A stretch of 64,000 nucleotides of DNA from Methanospirillum lacunae (GTDB lineage: Archaea > Halobacteriota > Methanomicrobia > Methanomicrobiales > Methanospirillaceae). Each line of letters opens with the position of its first letter. The first letter of the stretch is position 1. Below are positions 54,689-64,000 of the stretch, piece by piece. The translations under genes and the position numbers were made by a program. The notes under the pieces were generated by a model, which was given only the letters and a program-made list of their open reading frames with translations, did no database searches and was not told the DNA's origin. The DNA is taken from contig NZ_QGMY01000002.1 of NCBI RefSeq assembly GCF_003173355.1, positions 1 to 64,000 of the forward strand. Reading direction: 5' to 3'.

Positions 54689-55010
54689 TAATTGTCTTTC
54701 ATTAACTGTAGGAAAATCCTGGATTATTATCCTTTAATTTCCAATCAATTAGCAAGTAGCTGGGTGTTGCCATACTGATATCCCCACGCATATTCTATTG
54801 TAAATTAGGTTATAAATCCTAAAATTTATAAAATGGTAATTTACATCGGTTGTTCGGAGCTCAATCTTTTTGATACAATTGGATATGTTAAGGTTTTGAA
54901 TATGAGGCCTCATATCCCGAATTTGCCCCTAATTCTTACAAAAAATGTTCCTGCAACAGCCCCAAGGGGTTTGATAAGTAAGAACATAAAACATTGAGAA
55001 AACGTTTCTT
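54689..55010. other. Intergenic region with a perfect 14-base palindrome
   Basis: No gene is seen. TATGAGGCCTCATA at 54901-54914 is a perfect palindrome lying between a plus-strand gene and a minus-strand gene, so both transcripts end towards it. It is long enough to form a short hairpin or a protein site, but has no T-run after it. Confidence 0.4.
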
Positions 55011-58000
55011 TTATGTCTCATGATTTCTGAATTTACCTGAAGGAATTGTGATCTCAAATCTCGCCCCTGTTCCTTGCACTCCGCATTCTGTTATGGAAAG
55101 CCCGGTAATTGATAAAATCTCCCTGCCTAGAAAAAGACCTATTCCTGTATGAGTCCCATATCCATGGTTAAATATGAAGGCTTTCTGATCTTCAGGGATT
55201 CCTCCCCCGTCATCCTCACAGATGATGAGGTATCTCCCTTCCTGTTCCATGGCAGAAAATTGTATCCTCGTAAGATTCTTCCCATGGCGGACTGCATTCT
55301 CCATGAGGGTGGAGAATACTTTGCGTAGAATTGGTTCGGCATATATCTCAATATTCTTTGGAATCTGGTTCTCAATGGAGACACCTTCAGGGTTGATCTC
55401 TGATACTGCCGAATCTATTAATGGAGAAACTGACTGCCATCCACTAGAGATAGTGCCAAAACTTTCATACTCTTTGGTAAAACCAATGCTAGCCTCCATT
55501 TTTTGACATGCATCGATAGAGATCTGTACCCATTTTTTAAAGCTTTCAGGTATGGATTCCGCATCTATCAGATCAAAAGTTGAGAGTATTACAGAGATCT
55601 GATTGATGATATCATGCCTGGTAAGGCTGGAAAGAAGCTTAAGTTTATTATTAGCCTCATGAAAGGCTTCCTTTGTTCTTTTTAACTCAGAAACATCTTC
55701 CATTGCAAGAAGGATAAGATTCTGACCACCTTTTTTGTTCCAAATGCATCTGGCGTTTAGAATGAGGGTTTTCTCTCCAATACCCGGAATATTTACATTT
55801 ACCGTAACATCTTCAAATGAGGTTTTTTCAGGGACAATTGTGTGCAGAAGGGCAATGAGGTGAGGAATACTCCACTGACTGTTCCCTATCTCGATGAGAT
55901 TTTTCCCCTCTGTTTCCACTGGTGATGTCAGAAACATCTGGTAGTATGATTGACTTACTGATATCACGGTTAAATCATTATCTAGTACCAGAAGAGGTTC
56001 ACGTATGGTATCTATAATATTTTCAGCATATTCCCGGGACCTGACTGCCTCTTCTTCTGCTCTCTTTCTGTTATTTATATCGATAAAGGAGAGAACGACT
56101 CCGTCGATAACATTTTTGAGTGTCCGGTATGGGAGTATCCTGACCAGGAACCATCGGTTATCTGTTGTCTGTATCTCTTTTTCCTTTGGTACGAGCGAAT
56201 CAAGAACCACCGCTGCTTCTTCAAGCAGATTATCGTTTAGAATGAGAGATTTGATGTCTGAAAGCGGTCTTCCAACATCAGAACTGACGAGTCTGTAGAG
56301 AATGGCGGTTTCCGGGGTAAACCACCGTATTGCCAGGTTGACATCCAGAAAGATTGTGCCGATACCAGTACTGCTCAGGAGATTCTTCATGTCGCTCTGA
56401 ATTCCATCGAGTTGTATGATCTTCTCCTGCAACTCGGCATTCACGGACATTATCTCTTCATTAACCGACTGTATCTCTTCTTTTGATGTTTCTAACTCTT
56501 CATTGGTGGACTGAAGTTCTTCATTCGTTGATTGCAGTTCCTCGTTGGTTGATTTGAGTTCTTCGTTCGCGGCCTGCATCTCCTCTATTGTAGCCTGTAG
56601 ATTCTCTTTTGTATACAGCAACTCCTGTTCAAGTTCAGTTACCCGTTCAGGGTTTATCTGATTGGCATCTGATTTTTGTTTCTGAATGAGGTCTTCCTGT
56701 GACACCTCTGCCAGATGGAAACTGATGATTAGATTACCATGCAAGGCACCTGAACGGGTGATCGGTCTGACTTCAAGATTGACTGCTTCATACCCATCAT
56801 TGGTCCGGACCTGCAGATTTTTATACGTGACGATTGTCTGCTGCGCTTTTGCGGTAAATATTGCAGTTCTGAGATCCAGTTGCAATCCTTCACGTGCCAT
56901 CTCAATAACAGAGAGTGTCGCCTGACCCTGGGCAGGGCGAAGAAATTTACCGGTATCTCCGTGGACGTACAGAATTGTGCCAATATCATCGGTAACTACG
57001 GATGGAGGGGCATATGCAAGGAGTAATTCTCTCTTTGTCTGTTCAATCATCGACGCATCAGGACGTCCGGAATGGATCTCATAATGTGGTATGGGAGGAT
57101 GTTCGTCTCTTGAGGCGAAAGGAGTTTCCATTAATATCTGGCCTGCGTTTTTTATTCCTGAAGCCTCATAGATTCTCCATTTTCGATTAATTTGTTTGAA
57201 AAGGTCTGGAAATCCTCCGATACTTTCAGATGATGAAAGAAAAAGAATTCCCCCGGGTTTTAGTGCATAATGAAATGCGGGGATGAGCCTGGACTGGAGT
57301 TCTGATTCAAGGTAAATGAGAAGATTACGGCAACTGAGAAGATCAAGTTTTGTGAATGGTGGGTCTTTGATAAGATCCTGAGTGGCATAAATCACCATCT
57401 CCCTGATCTCCTTGTTTACCTGAAATCCGGTTTCCTGTCTGATAAAATACTTCTTCAGGCGTTCAGGTGAAATATCTGCGGTAATATTTGGGGGATAGAA
57501 CCCTTTTCGTGCGACGGCTATTACATCTTCAGCAATATCTGTGCTATAGATCTGAACTTTACAATCTTTCTCCAGATCCTCGAGTACTTCCCTGATGATG
57601 ATAGCAAGTGAGTAGGCTTCTTCACCGGTTGCACAACCGGGAACCCAGACCCTTAATGACTCATATTCATTCTTATTTCTGATTAGATCAGGAAGAACTT
57701 TCGTCTTTAAAAATTCGAACGCTTCCGGGTCCCGAAAGAAACTGGTGACATTGATGAGTATTTCACGAAAGAGTATCTTTACCTCATCCGGATGTTCTTC
57801 CACGTACCTGGCATAACCCAAAATATCCTCAATGGCAAGAACAGAGATGCGTCTTGCGATCCTGCGGGTTATTGTACTCTTTTTGTATTGAGAAAAATCG
57901 TGTCCGGTCCGTGTTCTGATGATTCTCAAAATCCTGCTAATGGCGCCCTTGTTGTTAGATTCGGTTGCTTCATCAATAGCTGGATGAGATGCTGGTATTG

Positions 58001-58640
58001 CACCAAATAGATTTAAAATACCAGAGATAAGCTGGGCAGGCATCCGTGCCACCGGAAGGATGTAGGTTGCATACCCACTATCTATGGCACTGGAGGGCAT
58101 GCCATTATATCTGGCCTCATTTGGGTCCTGAACAAAGGTTAGCCCGCCCCCTCCCTGAATTGCCCGAAGGCCAAGGGTCCCATCTGTTCCGGTACCGGAG
58201 AGAACGATACCAATTGCTTTATCCCCCAGTTCTTCAGCCAGGGATCTGAAAAACAGATCAATTTTCATACGCTGACCCTGAACTGTGTCAGGCATACTGA
58301 GGTGAATCATGGCATGGTGAATGGTCATCATCCGGTTCGGCGGGATGATATACACATGATCCGGCTGAATCAGCATCTGGTCTTCGGCTTCAATAACCGG
58401 CATTTTTGTGACCCGTCCGAGAATATCAGCAAGCATACTCTCGTGATCAGGATCAAGATGGGGAATGAGGACAAAAGCGGCGCCGCTGTCAATTGGAACG
58501 AGACGAAGAAATTGCTCGAAAGCTTCCAGACCTCCGGCTGATGCACCGATTCCAACGATTGGAAATGTCTGAATCTCGGGGATTGATGCTGCTACAACAC
58601 CTGTATCAACAGACCGATCTGGGTTGGTTTTTTTTGGCAT
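55011..58640 (-). CDS. CheB-CheR-PAS-histidine kinase fusion protein
   Basis: The 1,209-residue protein begins with a CheB methylesterase domain (about residues 27-205) with catalytic Ser34 (GASAGG), His61 and Asp153 (GTGTDG). A CheR methyltransferase follows at about 230-500 (TSFFRDPEAF, VWVPGCATGEEAYSLAI, FTKLDLLSCRNLLIYL). A coiled coil of repeated NEELQST units covers about 665-725. Two PAS domains lie at about 735-855 and 865-985. The kinase core has SLTRHDIINQ near 1008 and EDDGGGI, GIGLFLGREI. No receiver is attached to CheB. The molecule can add and remove methyl groups and also carry a kinase, so it probably regulates a chemosensory-like pathway. Confidence 0.92.
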   Translation of the reverse strand: MPKKTNPDRSVDTGVVAASIPEIQTFPIVGIGASAGGLEAFEQFLRLVPIDSGAAFVLIPHLDPDHESMLADILGRVTKMPVIEAEDQMLIQPDHVYIIPPNRMMTIHHAMIHLSMPDTVQGQRMKIDLFFRSLAEELGDKAIGIVLSGTGTDGTLGLRAIQGGGGLTFVQDPNEARYNGMPSSAIDSGYATYILPVARMPAQLISGILNLFGAIPASHPAIDEATESNNKGAISRILRIIRTRTGHDFSQYKKSTITRRIARRISVLAIEDILGYARYVEEHPDEVKILFREILINVTSFFRDPEAFEFLKTKVLPDLIRNKNEYESLRVWVPGCATGEEAYSLAIIIREVLEDLEKDCKVQIYSTDIAEDVIAVARKGFYPPNITADISPERLKKYFIRQETGFQVNKEIREMVIYATQDLIKDPPFTKLDLLSCRNLLIYLESELQSRLIPAFHYALKPGGILFLSSSESIGGFPDLFKQINRKWRIYEASGIKNAGQILMETPFASRDEHPPIPHYEIHSGRPDASMIEQTKRELLLAYAPPSVVTDDIGTILYVHGDTGKFLRPAQGQATLSVIEMAREGLQLDLRTAIFTAKAQQTIVTYKNLQVRTNDGYEAVNLEVRPITRSGALHGNLIISFHLAEVSQEDLIQKQKSDANQINPERVTELEQELLYTKENLQATIEEMQAANEELKSTNEELQSTNEELQSTNEELETSKEEIQSVNEEIMSVNAELQEKIIQLDGIQSDMKNLLSSTGIGTIFLDVNLAIRWFTPETAILYRLVSSDVGRPLSDIKSLILNDNLLEEAAVVLDSLVPKEKEIQTTDNRWFLVRILPYRTLKNVIDGVVLSFIDINNRKRAEEEAVRSREYAENIIDTIREPLLVLDNDLTVISVSQSYYQMFLTSPVETEGKNLIEIGNSQWSIPHLIALLHTIVPEKTSFEDVTVNVNIPGIGEKTLILNARCIWNKKGGQNLILLAMEDVSELKRTKEAFHEANNKLKLLSSLTRHDIINQISVILSTFDLIDAESIPESFKKWVQISIDACQKMEASIGFTKEYESFGTISSGWQSVSPLIDSAVSEINPEGVSIENQIPKNIEIYAEPILRKVFSTLMENAVRHGKNLTRIQFSAMEQEGRYLIICEDDGGGIPEDQKAFIFNHGYGTHTGIGLFLGREILSITGLSITECGVQGTGARFEITIPSGKFRNHET

Positions 58641-59235
58641 CGTTTTTCTGGGAATCAGATCTCATGTGATTGGTATGGGATGCGAACCGAAGCCTCCATA
58701 AAATTATTGTGGCTATTTGACGGTATGCCATATATCTGTTGTGTAGGCTCTGATGCTGAAGAATGTATCAATAAGGATAATGAGATGATCAAATTGACTA
58801 TTCAATATAATTAATATTTTTCTAACCAGAATGGAGATATTCAGATTGTACCTGTTCAGCAGGTCTAATCCATCACCGGTACTCATCATGATAATCGTTT
58901 CAAAATTTGTAACCTGGAAGTAGGTTTTTAAGGAGTAGGAGAAAGAAAAGAAATAGGTTCTATCTGGATATTTGCGTTGTACCATTTGAATAGCGATACA
59001 AATCCTCAACAGGGAGTGGGCTGATTTTTTAATTGCTTCAATAAAAATCCCTGTTGAGATAATACTTTATGATTGATCCGTGTTGAGTACTGCATGAGGC
59101 GCCAGAACCAGATCAGGACTCAATAATTCGAGATATCCATATCAGTCAACTCGTGCGGAACCATTCAGTACCGTATCATTCAAGCACTGAATCTCCTCTC
59201 ATGACTCAAGAAGAAAGCATACCAGGAAAGATACG
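58641..59235. other. Long intergenic region, no supported gene
   Basis: The two flanking signalling genes are divergent here. A 98-codon minus-strand frame at 58713-59009 has low-complexity Ile/Leu-rich composition and no ribosome-binding site, so I do not call it. The region contains an 11-base inverted repeat (59005-59058) and an AGGAAAG ribosome-binding site for the next gene. Confidence 0.4.
59005..59058. repeat. 11-base perfect inverted repeat
   Basis: CTCAACAGGGA at 59005-59015 is mirrored by TCCCTGTTGAG at 59048-59058 with a 32-base A/T-rich spacer. One arm also occurs at 2608-2618. It lies about 180 bases before the downstream kinase gene and may be a regulatory site or stem-loop. 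Confidence 0.45.
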
Positions 59236-62049
59236 ATGAAAACAGGAGATCCCAATGAGGGGCATGATAGAGGTTCACTTCAGGATAATGCTATCGAAAA
59301 GATCAACAATTTTCCAAAGATTCTAAAATCGGCACCTGGAAAGACATCAGAAGAACTGCTTTATGATCTGCAGGTGCATCAGGTTGAATTAGAGATACAG
59401 GCTGAGGACCTCAGGCAGGCACATCTAACTATAGAGGAGTCCCGTGATAAGTACCTTGATCTCTATGATTTCGCTCCGGTTGGATATATTACGCTCACAC
59501 ATACGGCAATAGTATATGAGGCTAACCTTACTGCTGCAACACTTCTCCGTGTTGACCGGAGAAAACTGATTCATTCTCGGTTTAGATCCTGGATAGATCC
59601 ACAAGAGAGAGAGATCTGGGATCATTATCTGGTGAATCTGCTGCGAACAGATACGAAACTCACCATTACCTGCATGCTCAGGCGAAGTGATGGAACTGTC
59701 TTCCCTGCCAGAATGGAGAGCATAAATCTCACTCACACTCCTCATAATCAATCGATCCGGGTAGTGATCAGTGATATTTCTGATCTGAAAAAGACAGAAG
59801 ACGAGTTAAAGGAAAGTCAGGATCGCTTCAGGCTTGCGATACAAAATGCCCATGTATCGGTTGCTATCCAGGATACGGACCTTGTTTTTCAGTGGGGATA
59901 TAATCAGCAGATCATGCAGAATGAAGAGATCAAAGGAAAGAAGGATACTGATCTTTTCACTCAGGAAGATGCACACCATCTGATAGACCTCAAACGCAGG
60001 GTTCTTGAGACAGGGGAGGAATTCCATGAAAAAATGTGGATGACCATTCAGGGGAAACGAAAATTTCTTGAACTCAATCTGCAACCCATCCATGATGATA
60101 AAGGATGCATCACCGGTATTGGGACCGCGACCCTTGATCTCACTGAGCAAAAACAGATTGAAGATGCGTTAAGGCACAGCGAAGAGAATCTCCAGCAGAC
60201 TCAGGAGATACTGGAAGCAGTAACAAAAGGAACTGATGTACTCATCGCCGCACAGGACATGAATTTTCGCTATATCTTTTTCAATCAGGCGTATAAAGAG
60301 GAGATGAAACGACGGACCGGGAAAGATCTGTTGTTAGGATCCAGTATGATTGACTTATTTGAGGGGGATCCGCAGGGACATACGGTGCAGGAATGGAGGC
60401 GAGTGCTTCAGGGTGAAAATGTAAATATGGAGGTGGAATTTGGGGAAAAAGGCAAGAACCGCAGAATCTATCATGTTCTGTACACTCCAATCAGGGATAC
60501 CCAGGGAATGATCATTGGTGCAGGAGAAGTTGCGTATGATGTCACTAACCAGGTATTGATGGATGAAGAGTTGAGGGAGACAAAGGATTATCTTGATAAT
60601 CTCATTACTTACGCCAACGCTCCGATTATTGTCTGGGACCCGAAATACAGAATAACGCTATTCAACCATGCATTTGAACAGTTAACCGGGAGAACTGCTC
60701 ATGATGTTATCGGAGAAAAACTGGAGATTCTGTTTCATGAACGATACCTTGCTTCTGTTATGGATCTCATCAAAAGAACAAAAGAAGGAGAACGATGGGA
60801 AAGTGTCGAGCTTCCCATTCTCCATGAAAATGGTGATATCAGAACAGTACTCTGGAATTCATCATGTATTTTTGGATCTGATGGAAAGACTATCGTTTCA
60901 ACAATCGCCCAGGGACAGGATATTACTGACCGGAAAAAAATTGAATCTGAATTCAGACTCCGGGCTTTTGAATACGAGAAGTTGAATGAGACTTTAAATG
61001 AAGAGATCAGGCAACGGATACAAGCAGATACCACCCTGAAAAAAACTCTTTCTCTCCTGCATGCATCACTTGAATCAACCGCAGATGGCATCTTTGTAAT
61101 CGATCAAGAGGGTAAAATCTCGAGTTATAATCAGAATTTTGCTTCCATGTGGAATATTCCCCGGAGAATCCTGGAGTCCGGAGAAGCTCATACAGTCCTG
61201 GATGTAATACTTCCACAAATTAAAACACCAGAAAAATTTGCAGACACCATTACCAATTTCCATTCACATCCAACCCGTGAAAGTTTTGATATGATTGAAT
61301 TTATCGACGGGAAGATCTTTGAACGTTATTCAAAACCCCAAATTATCGGCGACGTCGTAGTTGGAAGGGTCTGGAGTTTTCGTGATATTACCGATCGAAA
61401 ACGTGCAGAAAGAAGACTGGTAGCCTCATTACAGGAGAAAGAAGTTCTTCTTCGGGAGATCCATCACCGTGTCAAGAATAATCTTCAGCTGATATCAGGA
61501 CTGCTGGATATGACCCGGATGCGGACAGAAGATAAATCAATCTACAGTATTCTGACTGATATGATGCTCAAGATTCAGACCATGGCTCAGATCCATACGA
61601 GGCTCTATGAAAGTAAGCAGTTTGGCAAGATCAATATCACGGATCAGATCAGGGACCAGTCAAAAGCATTATCTAATATATATTCCAAAGAAGGGCATGA
61701 GATCACCTGCGAAATTCAACCAAATGAAATTTTTCTTCCGGTGGATCTGGCACTTCCCTGTGCCCTGGTTGTAAATGAGATTCTCTCGAATGCGTATAAA
61801 CATGCATTTCTCGGAAGAGAGAAGGGAACAATTGAGATAGCAGTGGAAGAGAAGGATGGATGTATCAGGATTTCGATACGTGACAATGGAATTGGGATAC
61901 CAGATTCAGAAGATCTCAGTCGTTCAAACAGTCTTGGGGTGAAGCTAATCAGGACTCTGGTTCAGCATCAACTCAAAGGTTCTCTGATTATTACAAGTGT
62001 TCAGGGAACTCAGATTCTGGTAGAATTCCCATATCTCGTAAAGGAATAA
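59236..62049 (+). CDS. Soluble multi-PAS histidine kinase (HisKA_2 type)
   Basis: The 937-residue protein has no membrane helices. It starts with a short region typical of methanogen kinases (ELLYDLQVHQVELEIQ), then about five PAS domains (about 70-190, 195-315, 325-445, 455-575 and 600-720). The kinase core is HisKA_2: LREIHHRVKNNLQLISGLLDM near residue 742, followed by an ATPase with NEILSNAYKHAF and RDNGIGIP. It should phosphorylate the response regulator encoded six bases downstream. The PAS domains suggest a cytoplasmic redox or ligand signal. Confidence 0.92.
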   Translation: MKTGDPNEGHDRGSLQDNAIEKINNFPKILKSAPGKTSEELLYDLQVHQVELEIQAEDLRQAHLTIEESRDKYLDLYDFAPVGYITLTHTAIVYEANLTAATLLRVDRRKLIHSRFRSWIDPQEREIWDHYLVNLLRTDTKLTITCMLRRSDGTVFPARMESINLTHTPHNQSIRVVISDISDLKKTEDELKESQDRFRLAIQNAHVSVAIQDTDLVFQWGYNQQIMQNEEIKGKKDTDLFTQEDAHHLIDLKRRVLETGEEFHEKMWMTIQGKRKFLELNLQPIHDDKGCITGIGTATLDLTEQKQIEDALRHSEENLQQTQEILEAVTKGTDVLIAAQDMNFRYIFFNQAYKEEMKRRTGKDLLLGSSMIDLFEGDPQGHTVQEWRRVLQGENVNMEVEFGEKGKNRRIYHVLYTPIRDTQGMIIGAGEVAYDVTNQVLMDEELRETKDYLDNLITYANAPIIVWDPKYRITLFNHAFEQLTGRTAHDVIGEKLEILFHERYLASVMDLIKRTKEGERWESVELPILHENGDIRTVLWNSSCIFGSDGKTIVSTIAQGQDITDRKKIESEFRLRAFEYEKLNETLNEEIRQRIQADTTLKKTLSLLHASLESTADGIFVIDQEGKISSYNQNFASMWNIPRRILESGEAHTVLDVILPQIKTPEKFADTITNFHSHPTRESFDMIEFIDGKIFERYSKPQIIGDVVVGRVWSFRDITDRKRAERRLVASLQEKEVLLREIHHRVKNNLQLISGLLDMTRMRTEDKSIYSILTDMMLKIQTMAQIHTRLYESKQFGKINITDQIRDQSKALSNIYSKEGHEITCEIQPNEIFLPVDLALPCALVVNEILSNAYKHAFLGREKGTIEIAVEEKDGCIRISIRDNGIGIPDSEDLSRSNSLGVKLIRTLVQHQLKGSLIITSVQGTQILVEFPYLVKE

Positions 62050-62055
62050 GTACCC

Positions 62056-63405
62056 ATGTCTAAAATTCTCATTGTTGATGATGAAGCGATCATCACCATG
62101 CAACTTGAAGAGCGCCTCAGTGCAATGGGATATGAGGTGGCAGGGATGGCTGCCTCTGGTGAAGAGAGCATCGAGAAAGCGAGACGATTGGGACCAGATC
62201 TTATTCTTATGGATATCGTGATGCCTGGAAAGATGAATGGCATTGATGCGGCAAAGATCATCACCACTGAATTACATATCCCTGTTGTTTTTATCACTGC
62301 ATATGCAGATGATGCCATCATCGCAAAAGCGAAGAGTGTACGGCCCTACGGGTATATCGTCAAACCCTTCAACGAACTGGAGATAAAAGCTGCTATTGAA
62401 GTAGCATTATTTCGCAGATCAGCAGAGCAGGAAGAAGAGAGATCAGTCAGATCAATTCACCGGAAAATTCCTTCATCGCCTGATGCTGACCAGATTGATG
62501 GAGACGTGACCTATCTGGATCGACCTGAAATAAAAACTGTGTTACTTGAAGATATCTTCACTGATATCATGCTCTTTCTGTATACGGATCAGGCTGAGAA
62601 AGATCCCATCTTTAAATTTGCAATAGAGGAAGGGATAAAGAAAGGTGGACGTAATCTGTTTGCCTATTCTCATTCTACACTCCAGAAATACTTCCCTAAA
62701 GAGATCTCAAAACACGAACTCTACATCCACCGGATAAAAATCAACGAACTCTACACACTCCTGTCTATTCTGGAAAAATGTACCGACTCGCTTCTCTATG
62801 AAGGCACAAAAGATTCACTCCAGATTCTTATTGATTTTTCAGAGACAGAAGAGTTCGATGAGATTATTGCTATCAAAAATCTGCTCATTGATAAAAAGAA
62901 GAGTGGGACCCTCATATCAGGGATGATCGCCCTTAATATCGGAAAAATGGATCATACCCTGATAAAAGTCCTCGCAGAGGGGATCTCCAGAATCATTGTC
63001 TCTACCGGCAAGGAGACTACCCTTTCATTTGCCCATCACACCTATCCGGTCGATTCACTTTCGGTTGTTCCCCAGTCTACCATCGATGATGTTGTAAAAA
63101 AATTACTTGAGCCTGTAGTCCTTTCTCTTCTGGATAAACCTGTTTCAGGATATGATATTGTTCATGAGATTCATAGCCGGTATCAGGTTTTAATCCCTCA
63201 GGCCCGGGTATACACCCTCCTTCATGACCTGCTTGAGAATGGATATCTTGAGATACGGATTTCGGGAAAATCAAAATTATATTGTCCAACTGATAAGGGA
63301 AAAATTCACATCAATCAGAAACTTAACGACTTCAAAAAAGTATTTGAGCATATTCTGGGTGGAGGAAGGGGATTACCCACCAATGACACAGATTCCAGGA
63401 TGTGA
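62056..63405 (+). CDS. Response regulator with MEDS-like and PadR-like domains
   Basis: The 449-residue protein begins with a receiver domain: Asp8/Asp9, phosphoacceptor Asp53 (LMDIVMPG), Thr81 and Lys103 (IVKPF). The middle (about 170-335) resembles the MEDS sensory domain found with methanogen kinases (FTDIMLFLYTDQAEKDPIFKFAIEEG). The C-terminal part (about 348-430) looks like a PadR-type winged helix (VLSLLDKPVSGYDIVHEIH, RVYTLLHDLLENGYLE). It follows the kinase gene by six bases, so the two form a two-component unit that probably acts on transcription. The MEDS assignment is by pattern only. Confidence 0.85.
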   Translation: MSKILIVDDEAIITMQLEERLSAMGYEVAGMAASGEESIEKARRLGPDLILMDIVMPGKMNGIDAAKIITTELHIPVVFITAYADDAIIAKAKSVRPYGYIVKPFNELEIKAAIEVALFRRSAEQEEERSVRSIHRKIPSSPDADQIDGDVTYLDRPEIKTVLLEDIFTDIMLFLYTDQAEKDPIFKFAIEEGIKKGGRNLFAYSHSTLQKYFPKEISKHELYIHRIKINELYTLLSILEKCTDSLLYEGTKDSLQILIDFSETEEFDEIIAIKNLLIDKKKSGTLISGMIALNIGKMDHTLIKVLAEGISRIIVSTGKETTLSFAHHTYPVDSLSVVPQSTIDDVVKKLLEPVVLSLLDKPVSGYDIVHEIHSRYQVLIPQARVYTLLHDLLENGYLEIRISGKSKLYCPTDKGKIHINQKLNDFKKVFEHILGGGRGLPTNDTDSRM

Positions 63406-64000
63406 CGAGCATCCATTCTTACCGGATTTATCGAAAATACTCACCCCATATACTATCAGAATTAATCCTGCTCTTTTTTGCCATGGCTAAATCAAAAAAT
63501 GAAACAAGATTTGTATTATGTAGTCAGGTTTATCTCGTTTCATATAGTGGAAGTAAATGGGTACAAGGATACCTACAAGAGGAGAACCTACACCATTGAA
63601 GAAATACATGAACTCATCTGACCAGGTGAAAGCAAACATATCAATCCTACATATTGTCATACTCAAGATGCATTAGAAAGATCTCAACCAACAATATCTG
63701 CGGTTCTTCTTTCGAAGTACTCCGGATATCTACGACACGATATCCAGAGGTACGTACCATGTTCAGGTCAACATTGAGTACTGCATTGCAATTTCTCCGG
63801 GTAATGGGTTGCATACCATTTTCAATTGGGTAGTTCTCCTCCTGTTTGTTTTTTTATTGGCAGTAAACCTACCAGAACTGAACTGATGTGAGTTTTAAAA
63901 GCTCAGTATGGTCCGAGTATTTGATGCTGATACAAAAAACCAGGAAATTTGGAACATATGAAGCCAGACACCATAACCGAGCCTTTCACAACACTCATAG
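63406..64000. other. Intergenic tail of the window
   Basis: No intact gene is seen in these 595 bases. A plus-strand startless frame at about 63680-63882 ends in a hydrophobic segment (IFNWVVLLLFVFLLAVN) and may be a relic of a membrane protein. A short frame at 63402-63599 overlaps the response regulator end and lacks coding character. Confidence 0.35.

Noticed and set aside
54901-54914. Perfect palindrome TATGAGGCCTCATA as a terminator or operator
   Set aside because: No T-run follows and no regulator lies nearby, so I recorded it only as a sequence observation in the gap entry.
58713-59009. 98-codon minus-strand frame in the gap before the two-component genes
   Set aside because: Low-complexity Ile/Leu composition, no ribosome-binding site and no recognisable domain.
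63402-63599. 65-codon frame overlapping the response regulator end
   Set aside because: No ribosome-binding site and no coding character; probably chance.
1-64000. CRISPR arrays, tRNA or rRNA genes, integrase genes and insertion sequences
   Set aside because: I looked for regularly spaced repeats, the tRNA T-loop pattern, rRNA-like stretches and transposase or integrase motifs and found none that I could support.

Overview
The window looks like chromosomal DNA of a methanogenic archaeon of the Methanomicrobiales, probably Methanospirillum-like. This is an inference. It rests on a group II chaperonin (thermosome) ending in Gly-Met repeats, T/A-rich TATA-box promoters, secreted PKD/PEGA-domain proteins, a UbiA prenyltransferase with the Asp motifs of lipid enzymes, and several long PAS/GAF kinases with an archaeal-style RHDI(x)NQ phosphoacceptor box. 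I saw no rRNA, tRNA or CRISPR array, so the species is not fixed.

Positions 1-14.4 kb form an accessory defence and toxin-antitoxin island. A truncated zinc-ribbon gene and an overlapping small gene come first. A complete type I restriction-modification system follows (hsdR 2720-5467, hsdS 6818-8350, hsdM 9768-11228), with toxin-antitoxin genes packed before and between its subunits. These are mntA/hepT, hicB/hicA, an orphan nucleotidyltransferase, an addiction antitoxin with an internally deleted toxin, a frameshifted HEPN gene beside an intact MNT gene, and a further MNT-HEPN pair. After a secreted GH26-like protein, a last MNT-HEPN pair is broken by frameshifts in both genes. A HicB tail relic lies at 1525-1665.

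Positions 14.6-35.8 kb hold signalling and surface genes: a 1,312-residue MASE3-PAS-GAF kinase, secreted proteins (two of them recent paralogues with duplicated upstream DNA), a PhzF-family enzyme, an alpha/beta hydrolase, a UbiA prenyltransferase, a membrane-anchored winged-helix regulator, two stand-alone effector-binding proteins, a BvgS-like kinase that lacks the phosphoacceptor His, and a methyl-accepting chemotaxis protein divergent from a PAS-HTH regulator. This stretch also contains several coding-like relics.

Positions 35.8-43.7 kb carry housekeeping functions: purQ and a purL with fused PurS-like halves, a polyphosphate kinase 2, a small Lys/Ser-rich basic protein and the thermosome. 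Between purL and ppk2 lies a tiny secreted peptide made almost entirely of Tyr, Trp and Asn. Positions 43.9-52.7 kb are one gene for a 2,928-residue cyclic beta-1,2-glucan synthase-like protein, a class known mainly from bacteria. The final 11 kb contain a PsiE-like membrane protein, two small unknown genes, a CheB-CheR-PAS-kinase fusion and a two-gene unit: a HisKA_2 kinase followed six bases later by a response regulator with a PadR-like C-terminus.

The strongest candidates for something undescribed are the aromatic mini-protein (39894-40103), the His-less sensor kinase (29691-31670), the layered live and dead toxin-antitoxin modules inside the restriction operon, and the glucan synthase in an archaeal setting.
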